A DNA stretch of 25,717 nucleotides from DASSNR01 sp036278935. Its GTDB lineage: Bacteria; Gemmatimonadota; Gemmatimonadetes; Gemmatimonadales; Gemmatimonadaceae. Location: contig DASUKA010000109.1 in NCBI GenBank assembly GCA_036278935.1, positions 1 to 25,717 of the forward strand, written 5' to 3'. Below the pieces are notes generated by a model that did not search any database, was not told where the DNA came from, and saw nothing but the letters and a program-made list of their open reading frames with translations. The stretch's first letter is position 1. The number at the start of each line of letters is the position of its first letter. Positions 1-7,149 of this stretch are shown here, piece by piece. A program made the position numbers and the translations under genes.

Positions 1-305
1 TCGATACGCTCGTTGAGCGCATCGCTCGCGCCCGTGATGAGGCGCGCGCCCACATCGTCCAGCAATCCGCCGAGCTTGCTCGACGCGCCGCCGGTGGCCG
101 CCACCGTGGCCGCCGCACTCTTGGCATCCAGCTTGGAGAGCGCCAGCGCCGCGCCGAGGCCAGCCGCCAGCGCCAGCGAGGGCCAGGGATGGTCGCGAAT
201 CACCTGCGCCACGTTCAGCTTCTGCTCCAGTTGCGCCATGGTCGTCGACATCCGCTCGCGCGTCAGCTCGATGTCGCGCCGGACGTCAGCCGTCGTCTCA
301 GCCAT
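1..305 (-). CDS. DUF3618-like membrane-anchored protein, partial at the window edge
   Basis: The reading frame opens at ATG 305 and stays open to base 1, so the C-terminus lies outside the window. The N-terminal 35 residues (VRRDIELTRERMSTTMAQL and following) match the DUF3618 pattern: a charged amphipathic helix rich in Asp/Glu/Arg. A short alanine-rich hydrophobic stretch follows (about residues 42-55, PSLALAAGLGAALALS) that could be one membrane segment, then a Gly/Ala-rich tail. A strong ribosome binding site (AAGGAGG) sits 7 nt before the ATG. The gene overlaps the end of the YqjE-like gene by 43 nt, so it is the third gene of a coupled operon with the YqjE- and YqjD-like genes. DUF3618 proteins commonly sit beside phage-holin-superfamily YqjE genes, which supports the call. 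The molecular function is unknown; a role in envelope stress or membrane association is inference. Confidence 0.8.
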   Translation of the reverse strand, partial: MAETTADVRRDIELTRERMSTTMAQLEQKLNVAQVIRDHPWPSLALAAGLGAALALSKLDAKSAAATVAATGGASSKLGGLLDDVGARLITGASDALNERI

Positions 306-697
306 TCCTTGCCCTCCTTGAGCGTCGTCACCGTCTCATCGGGCGCGAGCCGCTTGAGCGAGAGCAGGTCGGCCCCGCGCATCGCCGTCCACCCCGCCAC
401 CACCACGAAGAACACTGTCGCGAGGAGCCCCGCTATCCAGTACCGGTCGTTCGGGAACCACTGATCACCCGCCAGCAGGATCAGCCCGGTCACCACGGCC
501 ACGCCGCCAATGGCGAACAGCACGCCGCCCAGCGCCACCTCGATGGTTCCCACCCCCACCCGGCGCACCAGCTCGGCCACCTCCAAGCGCGTGAGCTCGA
601 GCTCTCCACGCGCCAGGCGAGCCCCGCCGTTCGCGAGCTCGCCCAGCAGCGAGCCGATGGACCGCCTGTCCCCATCGTGGCTCGCGGTCATGCGCAT
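263..697 (-). CDS. YqjE-like protein, phage holin superfamily III fold
   Basis: The product is about 144 residues. A short charged N-terminus is followed by an amphipathic helix (LLGELANGGARLARGEL, then ELTRLEVAELVRR) and two long hydrophobic helices (VALGGVLFAIGGVAVVTGLILLA and WIAGLLATVFFVVVAGWTAM). It ends in a basic tail. This is the architecture of the YqjE/Actinobacterial holin-like family (PF07332), small inner-membrane proteins without known enzymatic activity. The start is placed at ATG 697, where the stop of the upstream gene and this ATG share a base (TGATG), the usual sign of translational coupling. GTG 706 and ATG 691 are alternatives, and none has a visible ribosome binding site. 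The 3' end overlaps the DUF3618 gene. E. coli yqjD and yqjE are adjacent and stationary-phase induced; the same role here is inference. Confidence 0.8.
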   Translation of the reverse strand: MRMTASHDGDRRSIGSLLGELANGGARLARGELELTRLEVAELVRRVGVGTIEVALGGVLFAIGGVAVVTGLILLAGDQWFPNDRYWIAGLLATVFFVVVAGWTAMRGADLLSLKRLAPDETVTTLKEGKEWLRRRLTSGATSS

Positions 698-1302
698 CAC
701 ATCCACGAACGGCGGCGGAAGAGCCGGCCCAGCACGTAGCCAACGCCGGCCGCCACGAGGAGCGATCTGGTGGGATTCGTGCGCACCTGCCGCTCGATGT
801 CCCCCTTCACCGACTGCATGTCGGCCGTGCGGAGCCAGCTCGCCGTCCCCTCCATGCGGCCGGCCACCGCGCTCCCCATCCGGTCGATCTTGCTCGCCGC
901 GCGCGCCTTGCTGCCGTCGCCGACGTCCGAGACCTCGGCGTTGGTCAGCTCATCGGCCTTGGCGGCGGACTTCTCGCGGAGCTTCACCGCACCCGCGTCG
1001 AGCTTGTCGGCCAGCGTGCCCTTGAGCTCCGTCGCTTTGTCGCGCGCGCGGCCGACGGTCTCCTTCGCCTGGTCGGCGGCCACGTTGACTTTTTGCTTGG
1101 CCTGGTCGGCCACCCGGTTCAGCCGGTCCTTCGTCTGATCGGTGGCCTGATTCACCTTGTCCCTGGTGGAGTCGATGCTCCGCTCGGTGTGTCCTTCCCC
1201 TCGCGACACCCCCAGGTCTCTTGCGCCCGCGCCCGCACCGGACAGCGGTTCCTGGGCTTCGGCGCCCGCGGCGTCAAAGCTCTCGTCTGGATTGCGTGCC
1301 AT
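697..1302 (-). CDS. YqjD/ElaB-like coiled protein with LEA-type 11-mer repeats and a C-terminal membrane anchor
   Basis: The product has 201 residues, starting at ATG 1302 with GGGAG 7 nt upstream. Residues 1-45 are polar and disordered-looking. Residues 48-91 form four 11-residue repeats of the type D-K-V-N-x-A-x-D-Q-x-K, typical of LEA group 3 or apolipoprotein-like amphipathic helices. The middle is Lys/Ala/Asp-rich. Residues 174-198 (TNPTRSLLVAAGVGYVLGRL plus an RR-rich end) match the C-terminal glycine-containing helix of the DUF883 (ElaB/YqjD) family, which anchors these proteins in the inner membrane. In E. coli, YqjD also binds ribosomes in stationary phase; that function here is inference. 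It is the first gene of the coupled cluster with the YqjE-like and DUF3618 genes, and its upstream region carries copy 1 of the dispersed element. Confidence 0.82.
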   Translation of the reverse strand: MARNPDESFDAAGAEAQEPLSGAGAGARDLGVSRGEGHTERSIDSTRDKVNQATDQTKDRLNRVADQAKQKVNVAADQAKETVGRARDKATELKGTLADKLDAGAVKLREKSAAKADELTNAEVSDVGDGSKARAASKIDRMGSAVAGRMEGTASWLRTADMQSVKGDIERQVRTNPTRSLLVAAGVGYVLGRLFRRRSWM

Positions 1303-1356
1303 ATCTACTCCCGTCTCTGAGGCGATGGAGTAGACGCGTGCACGGGACGTGCCAGC

Positions 1357-1566
1357 GGGCGAGAGACGAGAGAGGAAAAAGGAGAAAGGCGAGAGACGAG
1401 TGAGTCAGTAGGTCAGATGTCAGTGGGTCAGGAACGACCCCGGCGGACAGAATCGCTCTCGTACAAGCCGTTTCTGACCCACTGACCCACTGACCTATTG
1501 ACCTACTGACTCTCCCAGTCCCGCCTCTCTCCCTTCTCCTTTCTCCTCTCGCTTTTCGCCTCTCAC
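1357..1566. repeat. Dispersed modular intergenic element, copy 1 (octamer arms, long imperfect inverted repeat)
   Basis: The left arm is purine-rich (1357-1400, GGCGAGAGACGAG repeated) and is followed by octamers TGAGTCAG (1401-1408), TAGGTCAG (1409-1416), a 7-base variant, and TGGGTCAG (1424-1431). The core is GGAACG, about 35 nt of loop, then GCCGTTTC. The right arm is five octamers of the CTGACCCA/CTGACCTA type (1474-1513), then a pyrimidine tract ending in TTTTCGCC near 1560. The arms are imperfect reverse complements, so either strand can fold into a long hairpin. The element lies between the YqjD-like gene start and the bacilliredoxin, and it overlaps the last codons of the latter. Confidence 0.8.
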
Positions 1567-1980
1567 GCAGTACTGGTCGAACGCCGATACCAGATCGCCG
1601 GCAATGGCATCGGCGCTGCGGCCTTCGATCTGGTGGCGCTCGAGCATGAAGACGACGTCGCCATCCTTCAGCAGCGCGATCTGCGGGGAGGAGGGGAGGT
1701 AGCCGGTGAAGTAGTGGCGGGCGCGCGCGGTGGCGTCCAGGTCCTGACCGGCGAAGACGGTGGTGAGGGCCTGCGGGCGCGTGGGATGCCGCAACGCCAG
1801 GGCGACCGCGGGGCGTGCGTTGCGCGCGGCACAACCGCAGATGGAATTCACCACCACCAGCGTGGTGCCCTCTGCGCCGTCGAGCTTGCGGTCCACCTCA
1901 TCCGGCGTGCGCATCTCCTCCACGCCCAGGCGGGTGAGCTCCTGGCGCATCGGGGTTACGAATCGTTCATCGTATGGCAT
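1495..1980 (-). CDS. Bacilliredoxin of the BrxA/BrxB (YphP/YqiW, DUF1094) family
   Basis: This is a thioredoxin-fold disulfide reductase family that removes bacillithiol from mixed disulfides on proteins; the cellular thiol in this organism is not known. The conserved block runs from the N-terminal YDERFVTPMRQEL through TTLVVVNSICGCA, with the family's characteristic CGC active site (Cys48 and Cys50 from ATG 1980), to VFAGQDLDATARARHYFTG, SSPQIALLKDGD, the HQIEGR region and the terminal FDQYC. Family members usually stop near that last Cys. Here 23 more residues, very rich in Glu, Arg and Gly, follow, encoded by the adjoining repeat element. ATG 1980 is preferred because GGAG lies 10 nt upstream and the N-terminus then matches the family; ATG 1989 in the same frame is possible but leaves only 1 nt of spacing. 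Confidence 0.93.
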   Translation of the reverse strand: MPYDERFVTPMRQELTRLGVEEMRTPDEVDRKLDGAEGTTLVVVNSICGCAARNARPAVALALRHPTRPQALTTVFAGQDLDATARARHYFTGYLPSSPQIALLKDGDVVFMLERHQIEGRSADAIAGDLVSAFDQYCVRGEKREEKGEGREAGLGESVGQ

Positions 1981-2031
1981 AGTGGTCATGCTCCATGGTT
2001 GGAGGGTGCGGGGCCGCGGGCGACGGCACGA

Positions 2032-2607
2032 TCACTCGTCGTCGCGCCGGCCAGCATCCAGCTGGTGCTCGTGCGTCTGCCGCACGTGGTCGTCGTGGAT
2101 GGCGAGCGCGGTGGAGACGCGGTGCTCGCGCTCGAGCATCAGAACCCGCACGATCTGCACCACCGCGGCCAGCACGAGCGCGAACACCAGAACGATCACC
2201 AGTCGGATGATGACGATGCGCGCGGCCACAGCGGGCAGATCGTGCCACCGCTCGTACCGTGTGCCGAGCCGTGCCACGCCGGCGGCGATGAGCAACGCGC
2301 TCAGCGCGATCTCGGCCGCGCTCTCGATGAACGCGAACACTGGCGCGCGCCAGAGCCACTGCCGGATGGGATAGTTCCCCAGATGCGCGCTGACGAAGCC
2401 GAGCAGGATGATGATGCCGAGGAGGATGCTGCCGAGGGCGATCCACCAGCTCCGCCCCGGCCCGAGCGCGAACACCACCCACCGGAGCGCGCGAATCACG
2501 ATCGCGGCCGCCACCGCCATCTCCACCACCGAGAGCAGCCGCCGCCTGAGCAGCCGCAGCTCCTGCAGCTGCCACTCGATGGCGTGATGGGGGAAGAAGG
2601 TGGGCAT
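2032..2607 (-). CDS. Small integral membrane protein of unknown function
   Basis: The product is about 191 residues when started at ATG 2607. After a short cytosolic-looking helix (HAIEWQLQELRLLRRRLL) there are four hydrophobic segments: AVAAAIVIRALRWVVFAL, WWIALGSILLGIIILLGFV, FIESAAEIALSALLIAAGVA and IIRLVIVLVFALVLAAVVQ. The tail is polar and His/Asp-rich (REHRVSTALAIHDDHVRQTH). The frame extends upstream to ATG 2718, but those 37 codons lie in the repeat element and look non-coding, so the inner ATG was chosen. No ribosome binding site is visible because the region before the start is pyrimidine-rich. No family was recognised; a PsiE-like four-helix protein is a weak possibility. It is followed after about 50 nt by the bacilliredoxin gene. 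Confidence 0.65.
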   Translation of the reverse strand: MPTFFPHHAIEWQLQELRLLRRRLLSVVEMAVAAAIVIRALRWVVFALGPGRSWWIALGSILLGIIILLGFVSAHLGNYPIRQWLWRAPVFAFIESAAEIALSALLIAAGVARLGTRYERWHDLPAVAARIVIIRLVIVLVFALVLAAVVQIVRVLMLEREHRVSTALAIHDDHVRQTHEHQLDAGRRDDE

Positions 2608-2610
2608 CGG

Positions 2611-2775
2611 GAGGGCGAGAGAGGAGAAAGGCGAGGGTGTACGGGAGTAGGGTATGGGGTGCAGGGGAACGGCATGTGGGAGAGAGGGCTGTGCTCGTGC
2701 GGGCCGTTTCTGACTCACTGACCCTCTGACTCACTGACTCACTCCTTTCTCCTCTCTCCTTTCTCCTTTCTCGCC
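2611..2775. repeat. Dispersed modular intergenic element, copy 2 (chimeric arms, G-run left arm)
   Basis: The left arm starts with a purine tract (GGCGAGAGAGGAGAAAGG, 2614-2631) and continues as a G-run array like that of copy 3, with runs at 2635-2637, 2643-2645, 2650-2652, 2656-2659 and 2664-2667. The core is AACGGC (2668-2673), a loop, then GCTCGTGCGGGCCGTTTC (2693-2710). The right arm is octamers CTGACTCA, CTGACCCT, CTGACTCA, CTGACTCA (2710-2741) as in copies 1 and 4, then a 34-nt pyrimidine tract ending TCTCGCC at 2775. The two tandem-repeat arms do not pair with each other, although the core and purine/pyrimidine ends can. The element ends 1 nt before the stop codon of the lipoprotein gene. 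Confidence 0.8.
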
Positions 2776-2776
2776 G

Positions 2777-3415
2777 TCACGACCCCCCGCACATGGCCTG
2801 CGTCTCGGACACCCAGAGGCGCGTGACGCGGGCGGTGTCGGGGACGGCGGCGGGCTGGCGGTCGAGTGTGCGGCCGCCACCGGGGAGTGCGGCGCTCGAG
2901 GCGGAGGTGGCGAAGGAGACGCCGGGCAGTGCGGCCGCGTTCACCACCACCTGTCCACCGGCGAGGGAGGCGCAGATCTGGCCGTAGGCATCGCGGATGG
3001 CACTCACGCGGCTTCCCACGCCCACGCCGCGCGTGGTGCGGAACGCGGTATCGCTCACGAGCACGCGCGAGACGGTGGCGCCGGTGCTCCCCGCTCCACC
3101 GGTGATGGCCGTGAGCGCGTAGGGGCCGAAGCGCACCACCACGCCATGCGCGGAGGTGCCGTCGAGCGTGAGGGTGGTGTCGTGCGTGGCGCAGTGCGTG
3201 GTGAAGGCGCTCACGGAATCACCCACGCGCACTGGCCCGATGCCAGCGGGCGTGAGCGGCGGGGTGGGAGCGCCGCTGCACGCATTGGCGGCGGCCGTGC
3301 TGGCGGTGCTGAGCGCGGTGCTGTCGGCGGGAGACGCATCGTGCTTGCTGCAGGCAAGAAGGGCCGTGCACGCGAGGGCGGTCAGGACCAGCGGATGGGA
3401 GCGTGACAGAGGCAT
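2777..3415 (-). CDS. Predicted secreted lipoprotein of unknown function
   Basis: The product is about 212 residues. The N-terminus is a lipoprotein signal: a basic start, a hydrophobic stretch (LVLTALACTALLAC) and a lipobox ending at Cys22 followed by Ser-Lys. The next 30 residues are a Ser/Thr/Ala-rich linker. The mature part (from about residue 50, GIGPVRVGDSVSAF) alternates beta-like segments, and its two most regular parts read VGDSVSAFTTHC and VGSRVSAIRDAYG. This could be an internal duplication of a small fold, but no domain was recognised. Four Cys residues after the lipobox could form disulfides. ATG 3415 was preferred over GTG 3421 two codons earlier; neither has a ribosome binding site. 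Its 3' end abuts copy 2 of the dispersed element. Confidence 0.78.
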   Translation of the reverse strand: MPLSRSHPLVLTALACTALLACSKHDASPADSTALSTASTAAANACSGAPTPPLTPAGIGPVRVGDSVSAFTTHCATHDTTLTLDGTSAHGVVVRFGPYALTAITGGAGSTGATVSRVLVSDTAFRTTRGVGVGSRVSAIRDAYGQICASLAGGQVVVNAAALPGVSFATSASSAALPGGGRTLDRQPAAVPDTARVTRLWVSETQAMCGGS

Positions 3416-3504
3416 GGGCACACGTGGGGATCGGTGTGGCGAAGAAAGCCGTGCGGGAGTCGTGGCTGCGCCGCGCCCGGCGGATGTCGTGAGGAGGTTA
3501 ACAA

Positions 3505-3523
3505 TGGCGCCCCCGGGGCGCCA
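3505..3523 (-). terminator. Hairpin terminator candidate after the hybrid kinase gene
   Basis: TGGCGCCCC (3505-3513) and GGGGCGCCA (3515-3523) are perfect reverse complements around one central C. On the minus strand the stem begins 3 nt after the kinase stop codon and is followed by TTGTTAACC. The T-run is weak, so the terminator call is moderate. Confidence 0.55.
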
Positions 3524-3526
3524 CCC

Positions 3527-6500
3527 TCAGGCTTGCATCCGCGCGCTGTTCGATGAGACGTCGCCGCGCAGGAGCGCGAGCAGATTCGCCTCCAGCTGCT
3601 CGAACTCGAACGGCTTGCTGAGCACCGGTTGGCTGGTGCCGCTGAGAAAGGCGCGGCTCCGCGCGCTCACCAGGTCGCCGGTGATGAAGAGGGTTCGCTC
3701 GGCGAGTGCCGGCCGTTCGCGGCGCAGCACCTCGTAGAAGGCCGGCCCGTCCATTCCGGGCATGCGCAGATCGCAGACAATGGCATCGAACGACTGGTCC
3801 CGCGCCGCCTGCAGCGCCGCCGCACCGTCGCCCGCCGTCACCACGGCAAAGCGCCGCAGTCGCCCGAATGCGCGCACCCCGCTGCGCAATGTCGGCTCGT
3901 CATCCACAAAGAGCAGGCGGATCCCCTTGAGCGCCGACGCCGCACTGGCCGTCCCATTTCGCTCGATCGAGACGGCCTCCACCGCATCGCTGTGGTACGC
4001 CGGGAGCGTGACGCGGAAGGTGGTCCCCTCGCTCGAAGTGTCAGTGATGATGATCGTCCCCTCGTGCGCCGCCACGATGCCGTAGCTCACGCTCAGGCCC
4101 AGTCCCGTGCCGTCGAGCTTCGTGGTGAAGAAGGGCTCGAACACGTGGGCGCGGACTTCGTACGGCACGCCCGGGCCCGTGTCGCTCACTTCGAGGAGCA
4201 CCTGCGCGCCATCCGCGCGCGTGGTCAGCCGCAGTGTGCCCCCCTGCTGCGGCGCCATGGCCTGGATGGCGTTCATCATCAGATTGAGCAGCACCTGCTG
4301 CAGCTGTCGGCCGTCGCCCAGCACTGAGGGGAGATCGGGAGCAAGCTCCGTGGTGCAGGTGATGCCGGCCGTGGACATCTCGTAGCTGCGGAGCCGCACC
4401 GTGCGCTCCACCACCTCGTTGAGCTGCAGCGGCGCCGGCTCGCTCTCGCTGCGCCGGGCGAAGGTGAGCAGGTCGCGCAGCACCTGGCTCGCGCGCAGCG
4501 TCTCCGAGCGGATCACCTCCACCGCGTCCATCGTCTCGGCATCCAGCGCGGGGTTGCGCAGCAGGAGCTGCGCGTACGCGCTGATGGTGCTGAGGGGATT
4601 GTTCACCTCGTGCGCCACGCCGGCCACCAGCTCGCCCACGGCGGCCAGTCGCTCCGTTTCGGCCAGCCGCGCCCGCATCTCGCGGTCCCCCGTTATATCG
4701 CGCCCCACCACGAGCACCGTGGGAGGATCGGCTTCCGGCAACCGGCGGAGCGCGAGCGAGCCGATGCGCACGCCGCCCGAGTGCTGGAAGCGGATCTCGA
4801 TGCGGGAGCTCTCGCCCGCCAACGCGCGCGCCCGCTCCGCGCGCATCCGCTCGCGGTCCTCCGGGATGGCGAACTCTTCCAGCGTGCGTCCCACGAGCTG
4901 GATGGGATGCAGCCCCAGCAGGTCGCGCGCGGCGTCGTTCGCTTCACGCACGCGCCCGCTCTCGAACACGGTGAGCACCGCATCCGGCGCCGCCCGGAAG
5001 AGCGTGCGGAAGCGCCACTCGGCCTGCCGCAGCGTCTCCACCAGATCCGCGTTGGCGAGCGCGATGGAGAGGAGGTCGGTCATCGCCTCGATGTGCGAGA
5101 GCTCGCGCTCGGAGAAGGAGCGCGGCGAGCGGGAGAGGAGCATGGCGGCGCCCACCAGGTCGCCGCGCCGCTGGAGCGGCACGATCGCCACGCCATGGAC
5201 ACCGGCCTGGACGAGCCGCGCGCGATCGGCATCGTCGCTGCCCGTCTCCAGATCGTGCGAGGGGAGATCCGACGTACACCAGCTCGTGCCGCGCCGCAGG
5301 GCGAGGTTCATCAGTGACGACGCCACCGGCACGGCGGTGCCGGCGAGCACGGCGCCGAGCCCGGTGGTGGCGGCAATCCGGATGCGCCCATCCTCCGTGA
5401 TCAATCCAACCACGCCGCCGTCAGCGCGCGCGACATCGATCACGGCATCCATGAAGCAGCGCAACACGCGCTCCGACTGCAGCTCCAGCGCGATCTGCTG
5501 TCCGAGCGTCCACATGCGCTGGAGCACGCGCTGCGCTTCCGCCACATCGCGCGTTCCTTCGGCCACCCGCCGTTCGAGTGTTGCCGACAGCTCGCGTTCG
5601 GCCAGCATGCTGCGCTCGAGCGCGGTGGTGGCGCGCTGCTGCGCCCAGAGGGCGTGCGACGCGCGCATGGCCAGCAACACGGCAAAGAGGGCGAGCACGA
5701 TCCCGAGCCCGGGGCGGCGCCCGGCGCCGAACGCGAGCGCGACAATCGAGCCCGTGGCGACGAGGATGGCGGCCACGAGCGAGCTCATGCGGATGGTGGC
5801 CGCACGCGAGATGAACGCTGCCGACTCGCCCGACTGGCGCAGTGCGGCCGCGTTGTCCGCCCCCGTGTCGGCCGCGCTCACCCAGCAGGCGGTCGTGATG
5901 GTCCAGAGTAGCGCGATCACCGGGCGGACTCCGGTACTGCTGGCAACCAGCGCGTGCCCAGCGAGCAGACTGGCGATGGCCAGGGCAACGGCGCCGAGCG
6001 AGAGACCGGTGGCCACGCGCTGCTCCAGCACGTCGCCGCGCCAGGTGAGGAGGAGCCCCACGAGAATGAGATTGCCGGCCGCCGCGGTGTTCCACGCAGC
6101 GACGAGCAGGCGGCCGACGACGCCCACCCCTTCGTTCGGCGACGGCACATAGCCGAGTTGCACGAGGACGATGGCGGCGGCCACCACCAGGAGCATCGCG
6201 TCCACCACGGCATCGAAGTGCATCCAATTCCGGTGACGATGGCGGCCGAGTGCGGTGGCCAGGCCGAGCATGATGGCGAGCTGGCCGGCGAGCGCAATCG
6301 ACCCGCCGAGGAAGAGGAGATGGTGCTGCCCGGGCAGGAGCACGCGGAGGGTCCACAGTCCGCAGCCGGCGCTCGCCAGCACTGCCGCTGCCGCGAGTCC
6401 CAGAAAGAGGGCGTGGCGAGTGCCGCGCGAGTGTCGCGCCGTGCGCACGAAGACAACGAGCGCGCACACGGTCTGCGCGAGCAGGAGCGCAGCCACCGGC

Positions 6501-6619
6501 ACCGCGAGCGTCCCTCCCACCAGCGCGAGCGCAAGCAGGACGATGAGCGTGAGCACGCACAACGCCTGCGTGAGCGTGATCAGGCCCAGCGAGCGGCGCG
6601 GAGTGCCGGCGGGATGCAT
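3527..6619 (-). CDS. Membrane-bound hybrid sensor histidine kinase (TM-GAF-PAS-HisKA-HATPase-REC)
   Basis: The product has 1030 residues starting at ATG 6619. Residues 12-322 contain about eight to ten hydrophobic segments, a MASE-like membrane sensor region without recognised ligand residues. A coiled segment (325-365) leads to a GAF domain (about 368-530), a PAS domain (about 532-645) and a HisKA dimerisation domain. Its H-box is AGVAHEVNNPLS, with phospho-acceptor His670. The ATPase domain shows the N-box (Asn783), G1 (DTGPGVP, Asp813), F-box (FEPFFTTK) and G2 (GTGLGLS). A C-terminal receiver domain (898-1016) has the acidic pair Asp906/907, phospho-acceptor Asp950 in CDLRMPGMDG, Thr980 and Lys1002. 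All catalytic residues are present. No separate output regulator is adjacent, so phosphorelay to an unlinked partner is inferred. The signal is unknown. Copy 3 of the dispersed element lies just upstream of the start. Confidence 0.95.
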   Translation of the reverse strand: MHPAGTPRRSLGLITLTQALCVLTLIVLLALALVGGTLAVPVAALLLAQTVCALVVFVRTARHSRGTRHALFLGLAAAAVLASAGCGLWTLRVLLPGQHHLLFLGGSIALAGQLAIMLGLATALGRHRHRNWMHFDAVVDAMLLVVAAAIVLVQLGYVPSPNEGVGVVGRLLVAAWNTAAAGNLILVGLLLTWRGDVLEQRVATGLSLGAVALAIASLLAGHALVASSTGVRPVIALLWTITTACWVSAADTGADNAAALRQSGESAAFISRAATIRMSSLVAAILVATGSIVALAFGAGRRPGLGIVLALFAVLLAMRASHALWAQQRATTALERSMLAERELSATLERRVAEGTRDVAEAQRVLQRMWTLGQQIALELQSERVLRCFMDAVIDVARADGGVVGLITEDGRIRIAATTGLGAVLAGTAVPVASSLMNLALRRGTSWCTSDLPSHDLETGSDDADRARLVQAGVHGVAIVPLQRRGDLVGAAMLLSRSPRSFSERELSHIEAMTDLLSIALANADLVETLRQAEWRFRTLFRAAPDAVLTVFESGRVREANDAARDLLGLHPIQLVGRTLEEFAIPEDRERMRAERARALAGESSRIEIRFQHSGGVRIGSLALRRLPEADPPTVLVVGRDITGDREMRARLAETERLAAVGELVAGVAHEVNNPLSTISAYAQLLLRNPALDAETMDAVEVIRSETLRASQVLRDLLTFARRSESEPAPLQLNEVVERTVRLRSYEMSTAGITCTTELAPDLPSVLGDGRQLQQVLLNLMMNAIQAMAPQQGGTLRLTTRADGAQVLLEVSDTGPGVPYEVRAHVFEPFFTTKLDGTGLGLSVSYGIVAAHEGTIIITDTSSEGTTFRVTLPAYHSDAVEAVSIERNGTASAASALKGIRLLFVDDEPTLRSGVRAFGRLRRFAVVTAGDGAAALQAARDQSFDAIVCDLRMPGMDGPAFYEVLRRERPALAERTLFITGDLVSARSRAFLSGTSQPVLSKPFEFEQLEANLLALLRGDVSSNSARMQA

Positions 6620-6635
6620 TCGTGCGGAGCTGTGT

Positions 6636-6763
6636 GGGGTAGTAGGTAGGGAGTGGGAAGGGCGAGGGTGTAGGGAGTAGGGTGTCGGGTGTCTGGCAAG
6701 CGCGCCTCATCCTTCGCTCGCCCGTGCCGTTCCCCTCCGCCCGACACCCTACTCCCTACACCC
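6636..6763. repeat. Dispersed modular intergenic element, copy 3 (perfect 24-bp inverted heptamer arms, G-runs)
   Basis: The left arm 6666-6689 is made of heptamers GGGTGTA, GGGAGTA, GGGTGTC and GGG. Its exact reverse complement lies at 6740-6763, separated by 50 nt. The loop keeps a core resembling the other copies (GCTCGCCCGTGCCGTTCC, 6716-6733). Further G-runs precede the left arm from 6636. It sits between the divergent start regions of the kinase (minus) and the small acidic protein (plus). Confidence 0.8.
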
Positions 6764-6910
6764 GGCCGTCTTACTTCGTGCCCGCTCGTTCGTCACGTCC
6801 CGATGAAGGACGCGCGAGGCGCGAATTGGTTGCGTCCCGCGGAGGCGCATGTCGTGAGCCGTTCACGACCAGATGGCGCCAGCACGTGCTGGCGCGAGGA
6901 GGGTACGCGC

Positions 6911-7144
6911 ATGATAGACCACCCGGACGACTGGGAGCCGCACACACCGGACGAGAATTCTCCCGGCGCGGCCTGGTCTCCCGATTTCCCGCTCGGCGAT
7001 CCCGACGCATGGCGCGACGACGCGCAGGGCGAGGACGCGAGCGACGCCGACGCCTGGCGCGGCGACATTCACCTCCCGCCTTGGCCCGAGTGGAACGCGG
7101 GGCCGGAGTATCGGATGTGGAAGGAGATTGCGGAAGGGGAGTGA
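6911..7144 (+). CDS. Small acidic protein of unknown function
   Basis: The product has 77 residues and starts at ATG 6911 with a good ribosome binding site (GAGGAGG ending about 9 nt upstream), which decides this start over upstream ATGs in the same frame. The protein is very rich in Asp, Glu, Pro and Trp (motifs DDWEPHTPDENSP, PDAWRDDAQGED, DAWRGDIHLPPWPEW). It has no membrane segment or signal peptide and is probably largely disordered. No family was recognised. It is the only plus-strand gene in the first 8.8 kb. It is flanked upstream by copy 3 and downstream by copy 4 of the dispersed element, the latter starting 5 nt after its stop. Confidence 0.6.
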   Translation: MIDHPDDWEPHTPDENSPGAAWSPDFPLGDPDAWRDDAQGEDASDADAWRGDIHLPPWPEWNAGPEYRMWKEIAEGE

Positions 7145-7149
7145 GGTGC

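Noticed and set aside
2608..2718. N-terminal extension of the small membrane protein to ATG 2718
   Set aside because: The 37 codons lie in the repeat element and give Pro/Ser/Arg-rich sequence with no ribosome binding site.
1401..2741. CRISPR-like array
   Set aside because: The repeats are 7-8 bp tandem units without spacers, and no cas genes are present.
4401..6152. 583-residue plus-strand open frame
   Set aside because: It lies antisense to the hybrid kinase, is Ser/Arg-rich without domains, and arises from the codon bias of the opposite strand.
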